From JANQTF01 sp041741415 (lineage in GTDB: Bacteria; Bacteroidota; Bacteroidia; J057), in NCBI GenBank assembly GCA_041741415.1, contig JBGSKC010000063.1:1-64000 (forward strand): DNA of 64,000 nt. Direction: 5' to 3'. The position numbers and the translations under genes are program-made. The notes under the pieces were generated by a model. The model was not told the DNA's origin and did not search any database. It worked only from the letters and a program-made list of their open reading frames with translations. Below, one piece after another: positions 49,549 to 57,481 of the stretch; within the stretch, counting starts at the first letter, position 1; each line of letters begins with the position of its first letter.

Positions 49549-51087
49549 CTACACCCCATGCAGCCAAACAAAAAACACCAGCCAGGTGAGGAAAAGGATT
49601 GGGAGCAGGATGATCGCGGAGTATTTGATAATGTAAGCGAAGAAGGACGGCATCGAAACCCCGCGTTCTTCCGCGATGGCCTTGACCATAAAATTGGGGC
49701 CGTTGCCGATGTAGGTAAAGGCTCCGAAAAACACCGCTGCCACTGAAATCGCACGGAGATAGTCTTTGGTTTCGGGCACAGCCACCCCATTCACCATGCC
49801 TTCCGAGAAGGCTTTGACAGCAGCGGGATCCGAAACTGAGGCTCCAAATTTGGCCAGACTTGCCGAAAGAAAGTTGAGATAGGTGGGAGCATTATCCAGA
49901 AATGCCGACAAAGAGCCTGTGATCCAGTAAGTGGAGTCAACGGTGAAGAAAGCCTGCCCTTGCGGCGAAGAGGCAAATTCTCCGATGAGTTGCAAGGCGG
50001 GCATCATGGCAAAAAAGATCCCGGCAAAGAGGTACACCACTTCGTTGATGGGGGCAAAGGAAAACTCGTTGCCACGGAGGGCCTGGCGGTCTGCCAGGAA
50101 ATAGGAAGCCGCCCCAGCCGAGAGCTGGATGATTTCACGCAGAAAGGAATATTTCGAGCCCTCATATTCAATGGCCGGCACCCAATCCAGCACATTTGGA
50201 TCCAGGAAAACTGCCGCGACAATCACTCCCAACCAAATGAAGTTGCGCTGTCCACGCAGCACCATTTTACCCGAATACACTGTTTCCACCTGATCGAGGT
50301 CGCCTTTGTTTCTTCTTTCGTACAGCAGAAACCCCGCAGAAAGCAAAATGAGGGCGAAAATCCATTCTGGCGCTACGTGGATGAGTGTCCATTGAAACGG
50401 AACCCCTTTCAGAAAGCCCAGGAACAACGGGGGGTCCCCGATCGGGGTGAGGGAGCCACCGATATTGCTGACCATGAAAATGAAAAAGACGATGTGATAG
50501 GGTTGAAGGCGGTCGCGGTTGAGGCGAATAAAGGGGCGAATCAGCAGCATGGACGCCCCTGTGGTGCCAATGATATTGGAAATGATGGCACCTATCCAGA
50601 GAAGAATCAGGTTTGCCCCGGGGGTTCCCTTTCGGTCAATTTGGATCAGCACCCCGCCAGAAGCAATAAACAATGGTGCCAGCAATGCGATGAAGGAAAC
50701 GTATTCCGACAAGGCGTGGGTAGGTTCATGGGCACCCGGCATGGCAACCAGGTAGTAAATCAAGGTGATCAAGCCCAGGCCTGGCGCAATGAATTTGTAG
50801 TACTTGTGCCAAAAATGCTCAAAGAACACAGGGCCTGTGGCAATGAGCAGCAGGAGGATGACGAACGGGATCACCGACCACAAGGCGGGGGAGGGATGGG
50901 CACCCTCGTGAGCCTCATCGTGGTCGGCATGCGTTTCATCGTGCGAAACCGCTTGATTGTCATGTCCTTCGACCAGCACGGTATCGTGGGGAGAAGGAGT
51001 CGAATGAACCTGCCCTATGGCCTGACCCAGGCCAAGGAATGCCCAAACGAACAAGATCAAAATCCAGGAAGAGGCTCGGCGTATCAT
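49549..51087 (-). CDS. Sodium:proton antiporter, NhaD/citrate-transporter type
   Basis: The 512-residue protein starts at MIRRASSWILILFVWAFLGLG (ATG 51087). After this signal-like helix comes an exposed His/Asp/Glu-rich segment (about 30-65, with HDETHADHDEAHEGAH). About twelve transmembrane helices of the ion-transporter superfamily follow, including ISNIIGTTGASMLLIRPF, SNIGGSLTPIGDPPLFLGFL and SAFLDNAPTYLNFLSA. The GDPPLF and DNAPTY blocks form the opposed re-entrant hairpins typical of NhaD/ArsB-like exchangers. It likely exports Na+ for protons in the inner membrane. The His-rich stretch is not a usual part of the family core. Confidence 0.88.
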   Translation of the reverse strand: MIRRASSWILILFVWAFLGLGQAIGQVHSTPSPHDTVLVEGHDNQAVSHDETHADHDEAHEGAHPSPALWSVIPFVILLLLIATGPVFFEHFWHKYYKFIAPGLGLITLIYYLVAMPGAHEPTHALSEYVSFIALLAPLFIASGGVLIQIDRKGTPGANLILLWIGAIISNIIGTTGASMLLIRPFIRLNRDRLQPYHIVFFIFMVSNIGGSLTPIGDPPLFLGFLKGVPFQWTLIHVAPEWIFALILLSAGFLLYERRNKGDLDQVETVYSGKMVLRGQRNFIWLGVIVAAVFLDPNVLDWVPAIEYEGSKYSFLREIIQLSAGAASYFLADRQALRGNEFSFAPINEVVYLFAGIFFAMMPALQLIGEFASSPQGQAFFTVDSTYWITGSLSAFLDNAPTYLNFLSASLAKFGASVSDPAAVKAFSEGMVNGVAVPETKDYLRAISVAAVFFGAFTYIGNGPNFMVKAIAEERGVSMPSFFAYIIKYSAIILLPILFLTWLVFFVWLHGV

Positions 51088-51245
51088 GTGGTGATCTGGA
51101 GTTCGGCCTGAAATAAGCACGATTCAAAGTAAGTTACAAATGAAGGTTCCTTTGCTTATGCCTTTCTCCTCTGATTGGCAGCCTCAGGCAGATGGTCCTT
51201 ACCCAGCTTTTTCTGCCTCCACCCTGCTGTTTCTGGACCATTTCC

Positions 51246-52475
51246 TCATAACAAGGCCTCCAGAACCCAATCGAGAGAGGCTTGCCACCAGTGATGTGGC
51301 CGTGGCTCAGAAGAACGGGTTGCCCGGAGGGCCTCCAGAATGGTGCCGGAAATGTCTTCAAAGATATCCTCATCAGTCAGGGAAGCGCCGGGTTGCATAA
51401 GGTAGGCAAAGGTACGGGCCATACCGCAATTGGCAATGAAGTCAGGAATCACCCCTACCCGTTCATCGAGCCATATTCCGGTTTCTCCCAGGAAAATATC
51501 AGGATCGGCAAAGGGCACATTTGCCCCGCAGGAAACAATCTGCAAGCCGCTGTTCACCATTTCCTCACACTGCTGCTTTGTTACCAGCCTCGACCCTGCA
51601 GCTGGAATGAACACAGAAGCCCCCATGGACCAGATGCGCCGGTTTACTTCTTCGAATGGGAGCATTCCTGCAGCGGAGAGGGTATTTCCGTCGCGCTGGA
51701 GATAAAGCCGCTTGATTTCTTCGAGGTCCAGGCCCTGCTCATCCAGCAAGCCTCCCTTTCGATCCACGATTCCCAAAATCCGGTAGCCTTCTTTGGCAAG
51801 GGTTAAAGCTGCCGCTCCGCCCACATTCCCGAATCCCTGCACAATCACCCCGCGGTTATTTTTGGGAATATCCCACAGCGCCGAAGCATGTACCACCGCC
51901 ATGCCCACTCCATAACCCGTGATCATGTCTGAAACGGTGATGGTTTTGGCCTCCGTGGTAGGTGCATAGTCCCAATGCGTCACGCGTTTTTTCACCCCCA
52001 GCCTCAACTGTTCCATTACTTCCCTTCGCTGCTCATCGTCAAGCCGAAGATGCCCGTTCACAACGCCTTCCTGCGGGTGCTGAAGACCCAGCGCCTCGGT
52101 GTAGGGCATCACCTCATGGACCTCATCCACATTCAGGTCGCCGCCGGTGCCGTAGTAGTGCTTAAGCAAGGGAAACACAGCCTGGTACCACCTGCGCAGC
52201 ACGCCTTCTTTGCGCGGATCTTCGGGGTTGAACCGAATCCCAGACTTGGCGCCGCCAATGCTGGGGCCACAAACCTGGAATTTGACCTCCATGGTTTTGG
52301 CCAGAGAAAGAACCTCGTCCATGGTGAGGCCTTCCCGCATCCGGGTTCCGCCACCAGCTGCGCCATTTCGCAGAGAGTTGATAACTACCCAGCCTTCGGC
52401 CTCGGTTTCGCGGTCCTGCCAGTGAAAAACAATCTCCGGCGTGCGGTGTTCAAATGCTTTGAGTTTGTTGAGCAT
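51246..52475 (-). CDS. Glu/Leu/Phe/Val dehydrogenase
   Basis: The 409-residue cytosolic enzyme deaminates an amino acid, most probably glutamate, using NAD(P)+. The catalytic region reads GPSIGGAKSGIRFNPED with the active Lys, and TGGDLNVDEVHEV follows. The Rossmann domain contains VIVQGFGNVGGAAAL and LGIVDRKGGLLDEQGL, then FIPAAGSRLVT and IPDFIANCGMARTFAYLM. ATG 52475 (MLNKLKAFEHRTPEIV) is preferred over a frame reaching 52517. Leucine or phenylalanine dehydrogenase cannot be wholly excluded. It is monocistronic. Confidence 0.9.
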   Translation of the reverse strand: MLNKLKAFEHRTPEIVFHWQDRETEAEGWVVINSLRNGAAGGGTRMREGLTMDEVLSLAKTMEVKFQVCGPSIGGAKSGIRFNPEDPRKEGVLRRWYQAVFPLLKHYYGTGGDLNVDEVHEVMPYTEALGLQHPQEGVVNGHLRLDDEQRREVMEQLRLGVKKRVTHWDYAPTTEAKTITVSDMITGYGVGMAVVHASALWDIPKNNRGVIVQGFGNVGGAAALTLAKEGYRILGIVDRKGGLLDEQGLDLEEIKRLYLQRDGNTLSAAGMLPFEEVNRRIWSMGASVFIPAAGSRLVTKQQCEEMVNSGLQIVSCGANVPFADPDIFLGETGIWLDERVGVIPDFIANCGMARTFAYLMQPGASLTDEDIFEDISGTILEALRATRSSEPRPHHWWQASLDWVLEALL

Positions 52476-52752
52476 GTTCGGGGGGGTGGAATAAATTGAC
52501 CGGCAAAGATAACCCAAATTGTCCAGCAGGCGAGGCCATCACGATCCTTGCAGCCTGAAGAGTTGCCAAAAATCTTGCAGTCCTTCACAACCTCCGGCAG
52601 GCAGGGCAGCTCCTTTTTGCGCAAAATCGCTGATGGGATATTTCCCCGTGAACTGAGCCAGCCTTATTCCCCACTTTCTGACACAGATTAACAAAAAGAA
52701 CCTTAACTTACATCAGCATCAGATTTCCTCCTCTTCCTAACAACCATCCCTC

Positions 52753-53349
52753 ATGACTCCTCCTAAAGATTTCACCAAATTTTCCGGCAAATGGAAGCCC
52801 TCAGCCAGGAAAGGCAGCCTTTACCTGCTGGTTGCCGGGATGCTCGCAGGCGCTCCTGCCTGTAGCGAAAAGAAGGAAGATCCCTACTCCTACGAAACCG
52901 TGACCACCTACCAGCCTACGCAGGGCGTCATCACGGAAATTGAAGAGATCTCACCCGGAGAGTTTGCCATTGTAAACGAAACAGTTGTGCCTTCAGTCGA
53001 TGATTCCCGGTTCATCATTCGCAGCCTCGACGGATCTCAGGATACGCTTACCATGGAGCAAAGCCGCGGACTTATTGCAAATTCCGACACTGTCCGCACC
53101 GCCATTCACAGCCGCCCGGGCCATTCCCTTGGCAGTGTGCTGTGGTGGGGGGTAGGCGGCTATATGCTGGGCCGCTCCATGAGCCAGCCAACGATGCCTT
53201 ATGCCTATCGGGATGTTAACAGCCAGAACAGAAGCGGAAGTGCCGCCGCTGCAGTGCGATCCACAGGCAGAACGGTTCAAACCACCAGACCAGTGCCCGG
53301 CGGCCGTTCAGGGTTCTTCGGAGGTTCACGCGGGCGGGCCAGCAGCTGA
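52753..53349 (+). CDS. YgiB/DUF1190-like lipoprotein
   Basis: The 198-residue protein has a basic N-terminus, a hydrophobic segment and a lipobox-like GAPACSEKKEDPYSYE (Cys at about 37). The C-terminal half has a hydrophobic WWGVGGYMLGRSMSQP segment, then a Ser/Arg/Gly-rich tail (GRTVQTTRPVPGGRSGFFGG). This arrangement, including the GYMxGR motif and the tail, recalls Escherichia coli YgiB (DUF1190). The following gene is a YgiC-like glutathionylspermidine synthase-family protein, as in ygiBC, which supports the match. The middle part is diverged from YgiB. Confidence 0.7.
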   Translation: MTPPKDFTKFSGKWKPSARKGSLYLLVAGMLAGAPACSEKKEDPYSYETVTTYQPTQGVITEIEEISPGEFAIVNETVVPSVDDSRFIIRSLDGSQDTLTMEQSRGLIANSDTVRTAIHSRPGHSLGSVLWWGVGGYMLGRSMSQPTMPYAYRDVNSQNRSGSAAAAVRSTGRTVQTTRPVPGGRSGFFGGSRGRASS

Positions 53350-53388
53350 TGAAATAGCGGTGTAAATAACCATCAGGCCCAAAACTCC

Positions 53389-54573
53389 ATGAACAAAAGA
53401 CCTATTCGCCACCTTCCCAATCACATTTTTCAGGATTTGGGCTGGGATTTCTTCGTCTCGCCAGAAGCAGGCAACTACCTTTCGGATCAATTGGTGATTG
53501 TAACGGAAGCCGAGGCCGAGGCCTATTATGAAGCTGGTAACCACCTCTATGAGCGCTACCTCGAAGCGGTGGCTTATGCCGTCGAGCACGATTTGTTCGA
53601 AGAACTTGCCATTCCTCCCAACCTCATCCCCATGATCCGGCGAACCTGGGAGGATGATCGCCATCATCACCTCATGGGGCGTTTTGACCTCGCAGGTGGC
53701 CTCGACGGCTTGCCCATTAAGCTCATCGAATTCAACGCCGATACCCCCACCTCCCTGCCAGAGACTTCCATCATTCAGTGGGCGCAACTCAAGGCCAACG
53801 GCTTTGATGAATCCGCCCAGTTTAACACCCTCTACGAAGCCCTCGCCGAAAGCTTTCGCCGCCTCAGATCCTGGAACGACGACTTCGAACCCAAACTGCT
53901 ATTTTCCACCCTCCCCAACGCGCTCGAAGACGACAACAACGTCTCGGTGCTCATGGAGGCGGCCCGCGAAGCAGGCTTTGAGGTCTGTTTCCGCACTGTG
54001 GATCAGGTCACATTTTCAGCACAAGAAGGAATTGTGGTCGAAGATGGCAAAGGCGGCTGGACCCATTATCCGTTTTGGTTCAAGCTCATTCCCTGGGAAT
54101 ACATAGCCTTCGACGAACCCGAGCTGGCACATCTCCTCACCGACATTGTTGACCGGGGCATGGCCGTGATCATCAATCCTGCCTATACGCTCCTTTTTCA
54201 GTCAAAAGGTATTCTCAAAATCCTTTCAGACCTGTTTCCCGAAGACCCCATGCTGCTCAAAACCACTTTTCGCCGACCCACCAATCCCGGAAAGGGCTTT
54301 GTTGAAAAAGTAATGTTTGGTCGCGAGGGAAGCAATGTCAGGATCATTGGCCCTGACGGCGACGCTCTCACGGAAAGAGACGGTGTGTATGGGCATTATC
54401 CGGTGGTGTACCAGGCAAGAGCCAGTTTTCCGCAGGACGAAGAAGGGTATCATTACCAGGCTGGCGTTTTTTTCGTGGCTGAAACCGTGGGGCTGGGATT
54501 CAGGCGGAGCAAAGAGCTGATCATGGACGACCGCTCTCAGTTTGTGGGCCATATCATTGAGGAAACAAATTGA
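53389..54573 (+). CDS. Glutathionylspermidine synthase-family ATP-grasp protein (YgiC-like)
   Basis: The 394-residue protein has the C-terminal synthetase fold of glutathionylspermidine synthase without the amidase domain, like YgiC and YjfC. Diagnostic parts are GLPIKLIEFNADTPTSLPETS, IINPAYTLLFQSKGILKIL, LFPEDPMLLKTTF, FVEKVMFGREGSNVRI and YHYQAGVFFVAETV. Such proteins form an amide bond between a peptide carboxylate and an amine using ATP; the true substrates of the YgiC branch are not settled. It starts 40 bases after the YgiB-like gene, so the two are presumably one operon closed by the terminator at 54624. Confidence 0.9.
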   Translation: MNKRPIRHLPNHIFQDLGWDFFVSPEAGNYLSDQLVIVTEAEAEAYYEAGNHLYERYLEAVAYAVEHDLFEELAIPPNLIPMIRRTWEDDRHHHLMGRFDLAGGLDGLPIKLIEFNADTPTSLPETSIIQWAQLKANGFDESAQFNTLYEALAESFRRLRSWNDDFEPKLLFSTLPNALEDDNNVSVLMEAAREAGFEVCFRTVDQVTFSAQEGIVVEDGKGGWTHYPFWFKLIPWEYIAFDEPELAHLLTDIVDRGMAVIINPAYTLLFQSKGILKILSDLFPEDPMLLKTTFRRPTNPGKGFVEKVMFGREGSNVRIIGPDGDALTERDGVYGHYPVVYQARASFPQDEEGYHYQAGVFFVAETVGLGFRRSKELIMDDRSQFVGHIIEETN

Positions 54574-54623
54574 CCAAAGGCGAAAATTTGTTGTAACATC
54601 TCTGCTGAAAACGCTCCTCTTTT

Positions 54624-54663
54624 CCGGGTCTGGTGACATACACCAGGTCCGGATTTCGTTTTT
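54624..54663 (+). terminator. Terminator after the YgiC-like gene
   Basis: CCGGGTCTGGTG pairs with CACCAGGTCCGG (12 positions, two imperfect), followed by a T-rich stretch. It lies about 50 bases past the stop codon. Confidence 0.75.
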
Positions 54664-54721
54664 CAGGCCAATTTGCAGACATTTACCCTCTGCCATTTTA
54701 CCCACTAAAACAAGGAACAAC

Positions 54722-55660
54722 ATGATCAGAATCATTTCTACTGCCACGCTCTCACTGCTTTTGATTTCCAACATTGCCAGCGCCCAAAGCATAGCCGACC
54801 GCCTGGCCCGCAAGGTGGAGCGCGCTGCCGAAGCCGCTGCCGAAAAAAAAATAGGCGAAGCCCTCGAAAGAAAGGCCTCTGAAATCTTCTACAAAGTTTA
54901 TAGCTCCGGCGACGATTCCACCAGCATCCGGGTCGAAGATGACCGCGTCATCATGACCGACGAGCAGGGCCAGGAAATTGAGCTTACCACTGAAGCCCCG
55001 GAAGACGCCCCTGCTGAAGTTCAGCCTGCCAGCTTTATTGGCTCTTTCCAGATTGAGGTCAAGGAATACAACGGCGACCGCCTCAAAAAAGACTACCCAG
55101 TTACCATTTCCTACTTTTTCGAAGCCTACCAGTTTGCCTTCCAGGTTCCAGCCGAAAATAATACCGAGACCATTATGATCGTGGACCGCAGAACCCGAAA
55201 AATCACCAACAAAGTCACGGACGACGACGGAAACAAAACGGCCATGATTATGCCGATGCTCCGGGTGAAAGCGACGGTTCAGGACAATGGTACACAGGGT
55301 ACTGACTTCACAATTCGCCCAACGGGGAACACCCGCACCATTGAGGGCTTTTTGTGCAAGGAGTATGCCTTCGAAAACGAAGACCAAACCGGGACCATGT
55401 GGATCACAGAAGAATGGGCCTTTGACTACGGCGTGTTTGCGGATTTTGCCCAGATGAAAAATGCCTCAACGGGCCAAATCACGGACTGGGGCACGGCTGC
55501 AGGCGTTTCCGGGGTGGTGCTGGAATCGAGGATGCAGGACAAAAAAGGTGACGGCGTACACGAGTTTTTCTTGCGAAATATTCGCCAGGGTAGCAATGAC
55601 GCGGTGTTTTCGACGACTGGCTACGAAGTCAGCGACATGAGCAGCATGTTTGGTCGCTAA
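54722..55660 (+). CDS. DUF4412-type exported protein
   Basis: The 312-residue protein starts at MIRIISTATLSLLLISNIASAQ (ATG 54722; the longer frame from 54542 runs through the terminator and is rejected). An Ala/Glu/Lys-rich helix follows (about 25-60). The domain after it contains MIVDRRTRKITNKVTDDDGNK, TRTIEGFLCKEYAFEN and MWITEEWAFDYGVF, a pattern of DUF4412 periplasmic proteins, where an IxGYxCxKY-like core precedes a WVT/WIT strand. The function is unknown. It has its own promoter region behind the upstream terminator. Confidence 0.78.
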   Translation: MIRIISTATLSLLLISNIASAQSIADRLARKVERAAEAAAEKKIGEALERKASEIFYKVYSSGDDSTSIRVEDDRVIMTDEQGQEIELTTEAPEDAPAEVQPASFIGSFQIEVKEYNGDRLKKDYPVTISYFFEAYQFAFQVPAENNTETIMIVDRRTRKITNKVTDDDGNKTAMIMPMLRVKATVQDNGTQGTDFTIRPTGNTRTIEGFLCKEYAFENEDQTGTMWITEEWAFDYGVFADFAQMKNASTGQITDWGTAAGVSGVVLESRMQDKKGDGVHEFFLRNIRQGSNDAVFSTTGYEVSDMSSMFGR

Positions 55661-55663
55661 CCT

Positions 55664-56278
55664 TCAGGGCACGAGCCATTGCATCAGGGGCCGCCGTTCC
55701 CGGTAATCGATCCGGGCGCGGCGGTGTCCGTTTCGGGAGATCCAGAGCCAGTCCATGGTGAGAACCTGGGTTTCGATCACAACAAAATGTCGGAACCAGG
55801 CCTCATTTTCCGCTTCGGTGATTTCTGGATGTCGGGTGTAGGCCGAAATGCCTGTTTCTGGTTCGCCAACGGGCGTTCCGGGAGGAAGGGCTGCACTCAT
55901 GTTTCCTTTGGTAAGGGCAGGCAGCTGCGCCCAGGCCTCGCGGGCTTGTTCATTGCCATGGTGCAGGCTGGCCAGGCCACTTGCCCGGAGCTGAACACTG
56001 TTTGCTGCATCCCAAAACAACCAATGAACAGCAGGCTGCCTGCGAATCTGAGCCACCTTTCCTGCACGGGAATCGCTATGACAAACGAGGAAATGCTTCT
56101 CCTTATCAGCCATTCTGAGCACCACCGTGCGGGCTTCCGGACCTTCCCCTGACTGCGTGGAGAGCGAAGCAGTGTACCAAGGATGACCAGGAAAAACCGC
56201 CTCCTGGTGCAAAATTCGCCATGTTTCCGCCCACAAGGATGGCAGGCTTGGGTGTTGACTTAAAAACTCATTCCACAT
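55664..56278 (-). CDS. Pyridoxamine 5'-phosphate oxidase-family flavoprotein
   Basis: The 204-residue protein (start MWNEFLSQHPSLPSLW, ATG 56278; a longer frame to 56365 overlaps the divergent gene) has the split-barrel FMN-binding fold. Markers are ASLSTQSGEGPEARTVVLRMAD, FLVCHSDSRAGKVAQIRRQPAVHWLFWD, LRASGLASLHHG and WRRA-like HRRARIDY near the end. It resembles the Alr4036/PNPOx branch used by pyridoxamine oxidase relatives. The substrate is not known and a real PdxH is not claimed. It is convergent with the DUF4412 gene, with three bases between them. Confidence 0.85.
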   Translation of the reverse strand: MWNEFLSQHPSLPSLWAETWRILHQEAVFPGHPWYTASLSTQSGEGPEARTVVLRMADKEKHFLVCHSDSRAGKVAQIRRQPAVHWLFWDAANSVQLRASGLASLHHGNEQAREAWAQLPALTKGNMSAALPPGTPVGEPETGISAYTRHPEITEAENEAWFRHFVVIETQVLTMDWLWISRNGHRRARIDYRERRPLMQWLVP

Positions 56279-56357
56279 GTCGGAATAGGTAAAAGATGAG
56301 CGAACAAATTGACTGGCCCTATTTTTGAACAGTTGATCAAGAAGAACCAACTGCATC

Positions 56358-56669
56358 ATGATCAACGTCGAAACCCAGGTTCATCACCGCTACCGCGGGC
56401 ATTTTCGGACAGCCCCGATTCGGGTGCATTTGTCGAAAGGCGCCACCCTGGCTGGACAGCCAGTGGAGTTGAGCGCTTACAGGGCCCAGGCTTCGGTTTT
56501 GCGCCTGCTTGATGCGCAGGGCATTGAAATTTGGCGGGAAGGTCATCTGGAGGATCCGGCAGAGTTTTGCACAGAGGTGTCCATCCAAAACCTCCAGGCA
56601 GGCACTTATTATGTAGAAATTCAGGATGGCTTTTTTCATCAAATCAGAATGGTGCAAGTAGCGGCCTAG
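56358..56669 (+). CDS. Small protein resembling a T9SS sorting domain
   Basis: The 103-residue product has no signal peptide. It consists of one Ig-like beta-sandwich: QPVELSAYRAQASVLRLLDA, GIEIWREGHLED, then VSIQNLQAGTYYVEIQDGF and HQIRMVQVAA. The second half matches the LPAGxYxVxV and final strand of type A sorting domains or DUF3244 proteins, but the YPNP motif is missing. It might be a cytosolic or orphan domain. It lies 13 bases before the MarR gene on the other strand. Confidence 0.6.
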   Translation: MINVETQVHHRYRGHFRTAPIRVHLSKGATLAGQPVELSAYRAQASVLRLLDAQGIEIWREGHLEDPAEFCTEVSIQNLQAGTYYVEIQDGFFHQIRMVQVAA

Positions 56670-56682
56670 CAATTAACTTGCC

Positions 56683-57114
56683 TCAGTCTGCCATATTCTC
56701 CTGGACCTTTTTCAGGACTCGTAAAAACTCCTCATAAGCCTCCTCACTCAGGCCCTTCCAACCCAGGGCCCTCAGTTTCTGAATACCGGGGCGTGTGAGC
56801 TTGCAGGCCCGCTTTCCTCCCTCGGTGAGGGCTACATCGTAGCGCCGCTGGTCATCCTGACCACGCTTTCGCTGAACCAGCTTTTTTCGGATCAAATGTC
56901 CGATCATTCGGGAAACCGTCGGCGCATCTTTCAAGCTCCGCTGCGCCAGCTCCGCCTGAGACAGGTTTCCATGCTGATCCAGCAGGTCGAGCAGCACCCA
57001 TTGTTCGGGAGTTACGTCCAGTCCGGCCTCTTTCAACAAGGCCTGATATTGCTGGCGAAGCGCCCGGAGCGTTTGCTCGAGGTGAGTTCCGATGATTTTT
57101 TCTGTCTGGTTCAC
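56683..57114 (-). CDS. MarR-family transcriptional regulator
   Basis: The 143-residue protein is a winged-helix dimer: N-terminal helix TEKIIGTHLEQTLRALRQQYQAL, recognition part LSQAELAQRSLKDAPTVSRMIGHLIRKKLV, and wing QRKRGQDDQRRYDVALTEGGKRA. It binds DNA palindromes and responds to small ligands or oxidants. The 38-bp palindrome upstream (57248-57285) is too long for a usual operator and looks like a dispersed repeat. No target gene is adjacent with confidence. Confidence 0.92.
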   Translation of the reverse strand: MNQTEKIIGTHLEQTLRALRQQYQALLKEAGLDVTPEQWVLLDLLDQHGNLSQAELAQRSLKDAPTVSRMIGHLIRKKLVQRKRGQDDQRRYDVALTEGGKRACKLTRPGIQKLRALGWKGLSEEAYEEFLRVLKKVQENMAD

Positions 57115-57481
57115 AGTCCTTGTCTTGGGTGGGGAGAGGCTTGACAGATGAAAATAAGCAAATAAGTTGAAATGTAGCGGGTAGACCGCTGGGAGAAGTC
57201 CGACCGCTACGCTGCGGGATGTTGAAAAGCGAGAGATGAAACTGTTTCGCTGGTAGAGACGCGATTAATCGCGTCTCTACCAGCGAGGTAAATTCATAAC
57301 GCTGAACTCCCAACCCGAAACTTCAGGGCCCTGCTCTGTCATCTCCGAAATTCCGTAGCTTCGTGGTCGGTTTGGCCAGGGACAGAGCCCTGGTCCTGCC
57401 GTCTATTTCCGTTGAACCTATTCCTCTGACAGGTCAATTGCCTGACTGTCAACACATTTGCTGAGACTCACCTCTTCCTGT
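57115..57481. repeat. Intergenic spacer with repeat units and a 38-bp palindrome
   Basis: There is no gene. From about 57178 a short piece of the mosaic repeat family appears in reverse orientation (ACCGCTGGGAGAAGTCCGAC, then CCGCTACGCTGCGGGA). It is followed by the perfect palindrome at 57248-57285. The rest (57300-57480) contains GGGCCCTG and GAGCCCTGG stretches that may pair, but I see no clear signal beyond that. It serves as the promoter region of the divergent pair MarR and saccharopine reductase. Confidence 0.55.
57248..57285. repeat. Perfect 38-bp palindrome (REP-like)
   Basis: CGCTGGTAGAGACGCGATT is followed directly by its exact reverse complement, with no loop. The core GTAGAGACGCGATTAATC and its mirror resemble extragenic palindromes known from cyanobacteria and other phyla. 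No other copy was noticed in this window. Confidence 0.9.

Noticed and set aside
49960..51111. 383-residue plus-strand frame over the antiporter
   Set aside because: Antisense to a membrane protein with clear motifs; its charged, Gln-rich composition is typical of a complement of hydrophobic codons.
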